From the NCBI RefSeq assembly GCF_037974265.1, contig NZ_CP150233.1, forward strand, positions 1,984,001 through 2,048,000: 64,000 bases of DNA, read 5' to 3'. The stretch is from Paenibacillus sp. FSL R5-0623. GTDB taxonomy: Bacteria; Bacillota; Bacilli; Paenibacillales; Paenibacillaceae. Positions 56,407 through 64,000 of this stretch are shown here, in pieces. The notes below the pieces were generated by a model. It was not told the DNA's origin and searched no databases. It was given only the letters and a program-made list of their open reading frames with translations. A program made the translations under genes and the position numbers. Positions within the stretch are counted from its first letter, which is position 1; every line of letters starts with the position of its first letter.

Positions 56407-56748
56407 TCATGCAGATTGTCCGGAGGTTTTACCTGATCCCTTACTGGACCGTTGTTGAAGCCGCGCATAATAACTGCGGTTACGTATTCCGGCAAATACA
56501 TTATACGCACCCATAATCAGAAATAGCGCTTCCACAATCACGGATAAAGTGGAACCCGTGAAGACAAACATCAGAATCAGTGCAAGCACAACAAGCATGC
56601 CACCCATCCAGATATTTGTCCACGAACGGTACAGACCGGCGCTGGCAGCATCCGAACTTCTGTGTGAACGAATGCTGTTCAACGCTGCAAAAACCATGGC
56701 AACAGCAAAGATGGCGATTAGTGCATATTTGAGTACATCAATGAACAC
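56407..56748 (-). CDS. ytpI: YtpI family membrane protein
   Basis: A 113-residue protein with three hydrophobic segments (YALIAIFAVAMVFAALNSI, MGGMLVVLALILMFVF, VIVEALFLIMGAYNVFAGI) and the loop RSWTNIWMGG typical of YtpI. I start it at GTG 56748, 10 bases behind AAAGGAG; the longest frame adds 22 residues beyond the usual length of about 100. It neighbours ytoI as in B. subtilis. The function is unknown. Confidence 0.78.
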   Translation of the reverse strand: MFIDVLKYALIAIFAVAMVFAALNSIRSHRSSDAASAGLYRSWTNIWMGGMLVVLALILMFVFTGSTLSVIVEALFLIMGAYNVFAGIRNRSYYARLQQRSSKGSGKTSGQSA

Positions 56749-56830
56749 AAAGACGCAGCTCCTTTTCTGGAAAGCATTTACTGCCCTTATTGTACCATGC
56801 AGAGATGCAGACAAGGGCAGTTTTTTGCTG

Positions 56831-57319
56831 TTACGCAGGAACGTGCATGCGAATCTGTACCCAGACTTGCAGTACCCCTTCCATAACCAGCATCGTTTTG
56901 ACCTGAACGGTGTACTCCTTTTCCCTGACAGAGTAGACTTTCTGATTCAGCATGATTCGCGTCATTTTGCTATACTCATCGATGTTGAATACATCTCTGC
57001 CCCGAAGTACCTCAAGTTCGTCTCCGAGTTTCTGTAACATCACTTTCAGAGAAGCCTCGTCTGGCCCCTTATCCGATTCTTCTGCACGGACCTTGATTTC
57101 CTTGATAACGGTTTGGCGTTTACTGTATTTTTTCAGCGTTTTGATATCCTCCTCATTCTGATGCAGCTGAAGCTGCAGCTCCTGATTGTTCAGCCACAAC
57201 GCATTGTAACTCAGGTGAAATATACCGTTGTAGACGACACATCCAGCGATCATTCCCAGAACAAACACAGCGGTCATTCGCATCAGCGGGCGGTAACGGG
57301 AAAATGGCGGAATTCTCAT
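56831..57319 (-). CDS. ytrI: Sporulation membrane protein YtrI
   Basis: A 162-residue protein with one membrane segment (about 13-32, RMTAVFVLGMIAGCVVYNGIF reading) and a coiled-coil then globular part outside (NNQELQLQLHQNEEDIKTLKK). The order ytrH, ytrI next to dnaE is conserved in Bacillales, and in B. subtilis both are mother-cell sporulation membrane proteins. It lies 21 bases behind the ytrH stop. Confidence 0.85.
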   Translation of the reverse strand: MRIPPFSRYRPLMRMTAVFVLGMIAGCVVYNGIFHLSYNALWLNNQELQLQLHQNEEDIKTLKKYSKRQTVIKEIKVRAEESDKGPDEASLKVMLQKLGDELEVLRGRDVFNIDEYSKMTRIMLNQKVYSVREKEYTVQVKTMLVMEGVLQVWVQIRMHVPA

Positions 57320-57340
57320 GAACGCTGTTCCTGTCTCATA

Positions 57341-57670
57341 TTAGCTCCGGCCTCCGCCGCACACCCATTTCACCAGCTCGGTTCCCATATGCGCCCCCAT
57401 AAAAGCAGAGATTAAATACAGAATTTGTTTGACCGCCGGAGACAGGTTACCATCCAGGAAATTGCTCTCGATGACACGCATGGGATCTATTGTGCCGCCG
57501 ACAGCGGCTGCGAGTGCCCATATCTTTATTTTCCCGGAAATATCGAGCATTGTCTGTGTCGGAGGCTGAAGAGAGATCACTGCTCCAATACCTCCGATCA
57601 TCGCGCCGCCCAGCACGATTCCAAACGCAATAAAGAAATCAAGAATGGCTTTGGACAAAAATGTGCTCAC
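57341..57670 (-). CDS. ytrH: Sporulation membrane protein YtrH
   Basis: A 109-residue protein with three hydrophobic segments: FFIAFGIVLGGAMIGGIGAVI, IWALAAAVGGTIDPMRVIE and a C-terminal segment in LYLISAFMGAHMGTELVKW. These match YtrH. I start it at GTG 57670 with AAAGGGG upstream; the longer frame adds ten residues. It is divergent from dnaE and is likely sporulation-specific in expression. Confidence 0.85.
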   Translation of the reverse strand: MSTFLSKAILDFFIAFGIVLGGAMIGGIGAVISLQPPTQTMLDISGKIKIWALAAAVGGTIDPMRVIESNFLDGNLSPAVKQILYLISAFMGAHMGTELVKWVCGGGRS

Positions 57671-57938
57671 TGGCAACACCCCTTTCAGACCTAGCAGCAC
57701 ACCTCCTGTCTTGGGTCTGTCACAGGGGGAGCGGCTTGTACTTCTATTGTATGGGCGTGCCCCCGAACGTTATGATAAAATAGAATAATAAAGTCTCCTT
57801 TTTATGAGGTTGTCACGAATTTTAATAGGAGATTCCATTTTTTATTTATTTAATTCATATATATATGAGATAGATAGGATAGCAGACGGATCAGATGATC
57901 GATGCTGCGACTATCTGCGGCGAAAGGAAGAAAAAAAC

Positions 57939-60900
57939 ATGAGTTCTTTTGTGCATTTGCACGTTCACAGCGAATACAGTTTGCTGGACGGCGCTGCGCG
58001 TATTCCGGATCTCGTGAATAAGGCTGCAGATCTCGGAATGACGACACTTGCGCTGACCGACCATGGCGTGATGTATGGTGCAATTCCTTTTTATAAAGCA
58101 TGTATGGAGAGAGGCATCAAGCCGATTATAGGGTGCGAGGCATACATGACAGCAGGGTCCCGCAAAGAGCGGGGAAGCCGCAAGGATCAACCGATTCATC
58201 ATTTGATTTTGCTTGCCAAAAATATGACGGGTTACCGTAATCTGATGAAATTGTGCTCCATTGGACATCTCGAAGGTTTTCATTACAAACCCCGTGTAGA
58301 TATGGAAAGTCTGGCTGCCCATCACGAGGGCATTATCTGTCTAAGCGCATGTCTGGGTGGGGAAGTACCACAGCATCTGTTGCATGGACGAGAAGAAGAG
58401 GCGAGAAGTGCGGCGTTACGCTACAAAAATATCTTTGGTGACGACTTCTATCTGGAACTTCAGGATCACGGGCTTTCCGAGCAAAAAAGGGTAAATCCGC
58501 AGTTGATCAAACTAGCGGCTGAGCTTGAGATTCCGCTTGTAGCCACCAATGATGCGCATTATCTGTCCGAAGAGGACGCGGAGCTTCAGGATGTATTGAT
58601 CTGTATTGGAACAGGCAAGACCGTGGATGATGAGACTCGGCTTCGGATTGGAACCAATCAGCTCTATCTGAAAAGTGAAGAAGAGATGGCTCGTTTGTTT
58701 CCTCATGTACCGGAAGCTCTGGCAAACACCGTCCGCATTGCGGATTCCTGTGAGTTGAAGCTGGAATTCGGCAAATCGATTTTGCCAGAATACAGACCAC
58801 TTCCTGATGGACTCAGCCCTTCTTTGTATCTGCGTCAGCTGTGCGAAGAAGGAATGGAGGAGCGTTATGCGCAGTCCACACGTTGGACAGATGCGGAGCT
58901 TCGATCCGAACTCGAACAACGATTAGCGTATGAGCTGGGTATAATCGACAGCATGGGATTCTCGGATTATTTCCTGATTGTTTGGGATTTTATCGCCTAT
59001 GCGCATAAGCAAGGCATTGTTACTGGACCAGGCCGGGGCTCCTCGGCAGGTAGTCTGGTAGCGTACACTTTGCATATTACCGATGTTGATCCGATGAAAT
59101 ACAACCTGCTCTTCGAACGATTCTTGAATCCCGAGCGGATCTCCATGCCGGATATTGATATTGACTTCAGCGATGAACGTCGGGATGAGGTCATTGATTA
59201 TGTCGCCCATAAATATGGCAAAGCCCATGTCGCCCAGATTATTACGTTTGGAACGATGGCTGCCCGTGCAGCCGTACGTGATGTTGGACGGGCACTGAAT
59301 GTGCCTTATGGTGAAGTGGACAAGGCTGCAAAGCTGATTCCGGCGCAGCTTGGCATTAACATTGAGCGGGCCATGGAAGCTACACCTGAACTGAAGGCGC
59401 TGTATGAAACCAAGCCTAAGACACGTGAGCTGCTGGATATGGCGATGAAGGTCGAGGGTATGCCACGCCATGCTTCGACGCATGCAGCGGGAGTGGTTAT
59501 CTCCCGTGACCCGCTAACCGATGTGGTGCCGCTTCAGGAGGGCAGTGAAGGGACAGCATTAACCCAGTATTCCATGGAAAACCTGGAGTCGATCGGGTTG
59601 CTTAAAATGGACTTTCTTGGTCTGCGTACCCTCTCGATCATTGAGCGTTGTGTGCGCTGGATTGGGGAACATGGAGAAATTCCGGACTTCCGTCTTATTC
59701 CCGATGATGATCCGTTAACGTACGAGATGCTTGGGCGAGGGGACACGATGGGCATATTCCAACTGGAATCTGCCGGGGTACGCCGTGTGCTGAAAGAGAT
59801 GAAGCCAAGTGGTTTTGAAGATGTAATCTCTGTACTTGCCTTGTACCGTCCGGGCCCGATGGAGTTCATATCCAAATACATTCAGGGCAAGCATGGACAG
59901 ATTGAAGTGGATTACCCCCATGTGGATCTGGAGCCTATCCTGAAAGATACGTACGGCATCATCGTGTATCAGGAACAGATCATGCAGATAGCCTCCCGGA
60001 TGGCCGGTTTCTCGCTGGGTGAGGCAGATTTGCTCCGCAGAGCGGTCTCCAAGAAGAAACGGGAAGTGCTGGATCTGGAGCGTGGACACTTTGTACAAGG
60101 CAGCCTGAAACAAGGGTATAGCGAAGAAGAGGCAGACCTGGTCTATGATATGATCGTCAAGTTTGCCAACTATGGCTTCCCACGTGCCCATGCCGCGGCA
60201 TATGGTGTGCTTGCGTTCCAGACAGCGTATCTGAAGGCGCATTATCCGGTTCATTTTATGGCATCCATGTTAACAGCCGTAATGGGCAGTCATCGGAAAG
60301 TGGCAGAGTACGTGGTGGAATGTCGGCGTATGGACATGGAGGTGCTTCCGCCGGATGTGAATGAGAGTGGTATTCTGTTCACACCTGTATTTGTGCCGTC
60401 CGGCAGCGCAGGAGCCGGGGATCAGAGCAATGTATCGCAGCAGACTGCGGGAGCAGATGCAGAGAGTGACGCCGGAAGCCCTGCCGAAGAACATGCCACG
60501 AACGGTAACGAGAGTTCCTTCAGGGAAGATCGCGTTCATGAGCATGATGGATATTCCGGACAAGCCGAATATGGTGAAGCACCTCTGCCGGATGATCCCG
60601 GTCCTGGACCGGAAGAGAACAGTGGTGAATATGAGTGGCAGGCAGCAACATCCATGCCTGAGACATCCGACAACCGGAAGGAACCGGGATTGGTGACGGC
60701 TTCTTCAATGGGTGCAATACGATTTGGTCTGGCCGCTGTGAAAAATGTCGGTACCCAGGCAATGGAAAGCATTATGATCGTAAGGCAGGAGAGACCGTTC
60801 GACAGTTTGCTCGATTTTTGCCGTCGTGTGGATCTGCGTGTATGCAACAAACGTGTGATTGAATCGCTGATCCAGGCCGGAGCTTTTGATACATTACCTG

Positions 60901-61958
60901 GGCACCGGGCCCAATTGCTCGCGATGCTGGATGAGACTGTTGAAGCGGCTCTGAAATGGCGCAAGGAACGCGAGGATCTGCAGATTCAATTGTTCGACTT
61001 TGTTGAGACGCCAAACTGGGAGATTGAGTATCCGGATATTCCTCCTTATTCCTCAGGGCAGCAACTGGAGCTGGAGCGTGAGTTGTTAGGTTTGTATCTC
61101 TCCGGGCATCCGCTGGATGACTATGAAGATGTGCTGGAATCGAGTGGGGCTGACCGGATCATGGAGCTGACCGAGGCGGCAGACGACACGATGACCGTCG
61201 CCGCGGGTATGGTTGTGTCTGTGAAGTCGATTACGACGAAACAGGGCAAGGCTATGGCGTTCATGGAGCTGGAAGACCAGATTGAACGCTGTGAAGTGGT
61301 TCTCTTTCCCGAGGTATGGCGGCGTAGCCAGCAACATGTCGGGAAAGGTGAACTGCTCGTCGTGCGTGCCAAAGTGCAGCAGCAGGACGAAGGGTTTAAG
61401 CTGCTGGCTGAGGAAGTGGTGCCGTTGTCACCGGCGGCACTGGAGCAGCAGCTGCGCAGCCGCGACCGGCGCGGCAAGCCCGGCAGCGGCAGTTCTTCGC
61501 GCCCGGCGCAGTCGGCTTCGCCGCGGCGGCCAGCGGGCGCAGGAGCCGAAGCGCAGCGCAGCAGCGCAGGCGGGGATGCTTCCGCTGTGCGTAGCAGCGG
61601 GAGCCAAGGCTCGGCAGCGACGCGCAGCGATGCGGCGGGTACGGGCGCAGCCACGGCGGCGGCTTCCCGGCCTGGCGGTGCCGCAGAAGCGGCAGGCAGC
61701 CCGGCGCAGAGCCGCGAACCGCGGGCCGTGGAGCAGCGGGTGTTCGTGAAGATTGCCCCTCATGCCGAGAAGCCTGAGCTTCTGGCACGTCTGAAGCAGC
61801 TGCTTCAGGAGCATCCCGGACCTGTGGCGACAGTGCTCTTCTATGAGCAGCAGCAGAAGCTGCTTGCGCTAAGTGATGCCTACCGGATTAAGCCATCACC
61901 TACCTTATTCTCCGATATGGAGAAAATGCTGGGGGAAGGCACAGTCAAAATTAAATAA
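57939..61958 (+). CDS. dnaE: DNA polymerase III alpha subunit DnaE
   Basis: A 1339-residue C-family replicative polymerase. The PHP domain begins FVHLHVHSEYSLLDGAA. The polymerase core has VTGPGRGSSAGSLVAY and PDIDIDFSDERRDEVIDYV (catalytic aspartates, near residue 405). Helix-hairpin-helix and OB-fold (MVVSVKSITTKQGKAMAFMELED) regions follow. B. subtilis DnaE has about 1115 residues. The extra length lies in two low-complexity insertions: residues about 826-918 (acidic, Gly/Pro/Ser-rich) and about 1165-1265 (Ala/Gly/Ser/Arg-rich and strongly GC-rich). The start is ATG 57939 behind GAAAGGAAG; the longest frame adds 45 residues. It has no helicase-loader neighbour and is monocistronic. Confidence 0.96.
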   Translation: MSSFVHLHVHSEYSLLDGAARIPDLVNKAADLGMTTLALTDHGVMYGAIPFYKACMERGIKPIIGCEAYMTAGSRKERGSRKDQPIHHLILLAKNMTGYRNLMKLCSIGHLEGFHYKPRVDMESLAAHHEGIICLSACLGGEVPQHLLHGREEEARSAALRYKNIFGDDFYLELQDHGLSEQKRVNPQLIKLAAELEIPLVATNDAHYLSEEDAELQDVLICIGTGKTVDDETRLRIGTNQLYLKSEEEMARLFPHVPEALANTVRIADSCELKLEFGKSILPEYRPLPDGLSPSLYLRQLCEEGMEERYAQSTRWTDAELRSELEQRLAYELGIIDSMGFSDYFLIVWDFIAYAHKQGIVTGPGRGSSAGSLVAYTLHITDVDPMKYNLLFERFLNPERISMPDIDIDFSDERRDEVIDYVAHKYGKAHVAQIITFGTMAARAAVRDVGRALNVPYGEVDKAAKLIPAQLGINIERAMEATPELKALYETKPKTRELLDMAMKVEGMPRHASTHAAGVVISRDPLTDVVPLQEGSEGTALTQYSMENLESIGLLKMDFLGLRTLSIIERCVRWIGEHGEIPDFRLIPDDDPLTYEMLGRGDTMGIFQLESAGVRRVLKEMKPSGFEDVISVLALYRPGPMEFISKYIQGKHGQIEVDYPHVDLEPILKDTYGIIVYQEQIMQIASRMAGFSLGEADLLRRAVSKKKREVLDLERGHFVQGSLKQGYSEEEADLVYDMIVKFANYGFPRAHAAAYGVLAFQTAYLKAHYPVHFMASMLTAVMGSHRKVAEYVVECRRMDMEVLPPDVNESGILFTPVFVPSGSAGAGDQSNVSQQTAGADAESDAGSPAEEHATNGNESSFREDRVHEHDGYSGQAEYGEAPLPDDPGPGPEENSGEYEWQAATSMPETSDNRKEPGLVTASSMGAIRFGLAAVKNVGTQAMESIMIVRQERPFDSLLDFCRRVDLRVCNKRVIESLIQAGAFDTLPGHRAQLLAMLDETVEAALKWRKEREDLQIQLFDFVETPNWEIEYPDIPPYSSGQQLELERELLGLYLSGHPLDDYEDVLESSGADRIMELTEAADDTMTVAAGMVVSVKSITTKQGKAMAFMELEDQIERCEVVLFPEVWRRSQQHVGKGELLVVRAKVQQQDEGFKLLAEEVVPLSPAALEQQLRSRDRRGKPGSGSSSRPAQSASPRRPAGAGAEAQRSSAGGDASAVRSSGSQGSAATRSDAAGTGAATAAASRPGGAAEAAGSPAQSREPRAVEQRVFVKIAPHAEKPELLARLKQLLQEHPGPVATVLFYEQQQKLLALSDAYRIKPSPTLFSDMEKMLGEGTVKIK

Positions 61959-61998
61959 GAGGCTGTCCCGTAAGTGATAGCACTTATCCATAGTATGA

Positions 61999-62032
61999 AA
62001 CCTGTTTGGCTCAATGCTGAACAGGTTTTTTT
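61999..62032 (+). terminator. Terminator of dnaE
   Basis: AACCTGTT and AACAGGTT around a 13-base loop are followed by seven T. Confidence 0.85.
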
Positions 62033-62164
62033 GTGATTACTTTAGCGCGGTTCCTGATTTCAACCATCCGCACATTTTATGAACATTTTAACAGGTTGCT
62101 GCATACACTTGAGAACACCGAAGGACCTCGCGGTCCTCGGGGGATTGATGCGGGAGGTCGAGAT

Positions 62165-62656
62165 ATGTCATATGAAATCGTAGAAGCCATGCTGGCCCGG
62201 CGGGGTGTACGGATTGATGCAATCGCAGCAATTGTATACCGTCTGCAAAAAGGGTACCACCCCGAACTGACCTTGGACGACTGTGTAACCAGCGTGAAAT
62301 CCGTTCTGCAGAAACGAGAGGTGCAATATACGCTCTATACGGGTATTGCTCTCGACGAACTTGCGGAGAAAAAACTCTTGCCCCAACCGTTACAGGCTAT
62401 TATGGAAGCGGATGAATCCCTGTATGGAGTGGACGAGACTCTGGCCCTCGGCATTACTCATGTGTATGGTATGATTGGTTTAACCAGCTTTGGTTACCTG
62501 GATAAAGAAAAAATAGGTGTAATTCATGATTTGAACGAACACACAACAGCCATTCATGTCTTTTTGGATGATCTGGTCGCAGGGGTGGCCGCTGCGGCTT
62601 CTGCCCGGATTGCACACAAAAATATTAAAGCCAAAAAATACCCCTCAGACCTTTAA
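62165..62656 (+). CDS. Phosphatidylglycerophosphatase A-like protein (YutG)
   Basis: A 163-residue protein matching the PgpA domain family (YutG in B. subtilis): RGVRIDAIAAIVYRLQKGYHPELTLDDCVTSVKSVLQKREVQ and a C-terminal IHVFLDDLVAGVAAAASARIAH, where DDLVAG is the family motif. The start is ATG 62165 behind GGGAGGT; the longest frame adds 44 residues. PgpA enzymes dephosphorylate phosphatidylglycerophosphate; for the YutG type this is inferred from family membership. Confidence 0.82.
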   Translation: MSYEIVEAMLARRGVRIDAIAAIVYRLQKGYHPELTLDDCVTSVKSVLQKREVQYTLYTGIALDELAEKKLLPQPLQAIMEADESLYGVDETLALGITHVYGMIGLTSFGYLDKEKIGVIHDLNEHTTAIHVFLDDLVAGVAAAASARIAHKNIKAKKYPSDL

Positions 62657-62713
62657 CCCCCTGTATTTCCATGCTTGTCTGTTATGGTCAATCTAATGGC
62701 TCATATGAAGGTC

Positions 62714-62764
62714 TTCAAGGGCGGCTGACGCTGCCCTGATAAGCTTGCGGCTGCTTATGGAAGA
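62714..62764. other. Two successive hairpins without a T-run
   Basis: AGGGCGGC/GCTGCCCT (loop TGAC) and ATAAGC/GCTTAT follow the pgpA-like gene in the 284-base gap before the next gene. They may weakly terminate or stabilise the message. I see nothing else that I can support in the gap. Confidence 0.35.
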
Positions 62765-62940
62765 GGTATGAACAAGAAGATTTCGTCAACCATATGAGTT
62801 ATTCGTGGGGGACTAATGTCCCTCATGATCCCAAATTCTCCCCAAAGGTCCCGAACCCTTTCTTGCAGAAAAAAAGTGAGGTATGTTATCATTAGTCCAA
62901 TATACGGGCTCTGAACATTAGCTTAGGGGGCGGACAAGGC

Positions 62941-63129
62941 ATGTGGACGGTGATTTACATTGCACCGACAGCAAAGGTTGCGGACAAGATCAAGACCAAG
63001 CTTTCGGAAGAAGGTTTTCTGGTACAGACCCGTCCCATCAGTTTATCCAAGCAGCAATTTGAGATTCGCGTCCCTTCTGGGGAATTGGAAGAGGTCCAGG
63101 AAGTGTTGAATTCCATTCTGCATTCCTGA
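62941..63129 (+). CDS. Small conserved hypothetical protein before accD
   Basis: A 62-residue protein, MWTVIYIAPTAKVADKIKTK then LSEEGFLVQTRPIS and FEIRVPSGELEEVQEVLNSI. The beta-alpha-beta-beta-alpha pattern resembles small DUF2007-type (ferredoxin-like) domains. It has a ribosome site, AGGGGG, about 10 bases before the ATG. The genes for such proteins often precede accD in Paenibacillus, as I recall. The function is unknown. Confidence 0.7.
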   Translation: MWTVIYIAPTAKVADKIKTKLSEEGFLVQTRPISLSKQQFEIRVPSGELEEVQEVLNSILHS

Positions 63130-63534
63130 TTTGTTCGACATCAACGTGCCTTGGCAGATGAAGAAGTACCATCGGTACATAAGGGGCTAATCGCGTAAGC
63201 GGAGAGAGGAATCGACTTGCATGTATTGTATGCTGCTGTCCTTCCTTCTTTTTTTGTTAGGACAAGGACCGACCTGATTGCTCCCGGAGACCCTACCAAG
63301 ATAGATTCAAACATCGGCGCAACAATCTTTCGGTTTTTGCAGGTAACATCAATCGTGCTGACAGAAGCCGGTGATCCTTGCCATGTACCGGCGGATTTTT
63401 TTGTTGTGAATGCTGGACAAGGCCCATGGCAGCGTGTGGGTCGTAAGCGGTTTACCGTAGCACGCGGATGAAGCTGCCACAAGCAGCGCTCTGCAGGTTG
63501 CGGCCATCAAATCAACGGCTGGAGAGGTGTAGTT
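63130..63534 (+). other. 405-base region before accD with a doubtful reading frame
   Basis: A plus-strand frame from TTG 63217 to 63471 (84 codons, SD-like GGAGAGAGGA upstream) and an overlapping minus-strand frame are both present. Neither protein looks like a known family, and the amino-acid composition gives no help. ATG 63221 in another frame opens an 18-codon peptide. No T-box or other leader was recognised. The region may hold the accD promoter. Confidence 0.3.
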
Positions 63535-64000
63535 GTGTTCAAAGATATATTCCAGAAGAAACGGAAGTACGCTACCATACCTTCCGAGCGTGCACTTCCC
63601 GGCGAAGGCCAGGAAGTCCTAGAACGCCCAAAACGTGAAATACCTGAAGGGCTTATGAACAAGTGCAGCAAATGCGGCACGATTCAATATAGCAAGGAAT
63701 TGGAGAAAAATCTGAAAGTATGTCCTGCCTGTGGTTACCATATGCGTCTTAACGCTATGGAGCGCATTGCTATGGTACTTGATGATCAAGGATTTGTTGA
63801 GTTTGATGCTGATATGATATCGGTTGATCCACTTGGCTTTCCTGGATATAGCAACAAACTGGAACAACAGCGCCTGAAATCAGGTCTTAAGGAAGCTGTA
63901 ATTACGGGGGAAGGAACCATTGATGGCCTGCCTGTAGTTGTGGCTGTCATGAGCTTTGATTTCTTCACAGGCAGCATGGGTTCTGTAGTAGGGGAGAAAA
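63535..64000 (+). CDS. accD: Acetyl-CoA carboxylase carboxyltransferase beta subunit, 3' truncated by the window edge
   Basis: The first 155 codons of AccD, part of the first step of fatty-acid synthesis. It begins [18 protein letters not shown] at a GTG, 7 bases behind GGAGAGG. The four-cysteine zinc ribbon is visible in [15 protein letters not shown] and [12 protein letters not shown], and the carboxyltransferase fold begins with [23 protein letters not shown]. The reading frame is open to the last base, so the rest of the gene, and probably accA, lies downstream of the window. Confidence 0.95.
   Translation, partial: MFKDIFQKKRKYATIPSERALPGEGQEVLERPKREIPEGLMNKCSKCGTIQYSKELEKNLKVCPACGYHMRLNAMERIAMVLDDQGFVEFDADMISVDPLGFPGYSNKLEQQRLKSGLKEAVITGEGTIDGLPVVVAVMSFDFFTGSMGSVVGEK

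Noticed and set aside
61396..61814. Long minus-strand reading frames over the end of dnaE
   Set aside because: They are by-products of the GC-rich low-complexity insertion in dnaE, where stop codons are rare on both strands.
62895..62935. FapR-like sequence (CATTAGTCC) near the 62-aa gene
   Set aside because: Only half of a FapR site is recognisable, with no second half-site in register.

Overview
The window looks like a chromosomal segment of a Paenibacillus species. Grounds: endospore genes (cotJABC, ytrH, ytrI, yjcZ-type, pdaA and five YheC/YheD coat-associated proteins), the Firmicutes suf order C-D-S-U-B, a YesM/YesN two-component pair beside a sugar ABC transporter, strong AGGAGG ribosome sites with frequent GTG and TTG starts, and moderate GC. 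The genus is inferred. I see no rRNA, tRNA, CRISPR array or insertion sequence.

Layout. 1-2906: a truncated nucleotidyltransferase-fold gene overlapping an ABC exporter, possibly the end of a lasso-peptide (paeninodin-type) cluster that begins outside the window. 3074-9980: housekeeping and small genes (APS kinase, zinc-ribbon protein, muramic delta-lactam deacetylase, DegV, DUF4190 and DUF423 membrane proteins, a 190-aa protein whose C-terminus reads like an Hfq/Sm barrel, yunC) and a decayed partial copy of yunC. 10105-13880: methionine salvage (mtnA, mtnK), Dps, DUF1802. 14090-19417: Fe-S assembly operon sufCDSUB behind a promoter whose -35 and -10 are overlapped by a Fur-like and a PerR-like palindrome. 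19566-25591: M23 peptidase behind a structured leader, small sporulation protein, two HD-GYP proteins flanking a fused MoaD-MoaE molybdopterin synthase and a 5'-nucleotidase. 25812-29680: YfkAB radical SAM protein, CNNM/CBS membrane protein, cotJABC. 29857-33453: minus-strand group of ThDP enzyme, carboxymuconolactone-decarboxylase-like protein, STAS-like small protein and an atypical ketoacyl synthase III; no described pathway that I recognise.

33865-37720: oxidoreductase, chemoreceptor, HAD phosphatase. 37926-47064: a uronate-oligosaccharide utilisation locus (two permeases, YesM-like kinase, YesN-like regulator, binding lipoprotein, KdgF-like cupin, heparinase II/III-type lyase); the logic is import of oligosaccharides, cytoplasmic cleavage to unsaturated uronate, and linearisation by the cupin. 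47131-53493: five tandem YheC/YheD ATP-grasp paralogues, divergent from a YlbF/YheA-family gene. 54087-54289: a MITE-like repeat with terminal inverted repeats, whose right end recurs at 38817. 54395-64000: conserved synteny ytoI, ytpI, ytrI, ytrH, dnaE (with two large low-complexity insertions), a pgpA-like gene, a small conserved gene and the start of accD.

Coordinates use the start codon best supported by a Shine-Dalgarno match, so several genes start inside the longest reading frame. All functional calls rest on motif recognition by eye; no database search was run.
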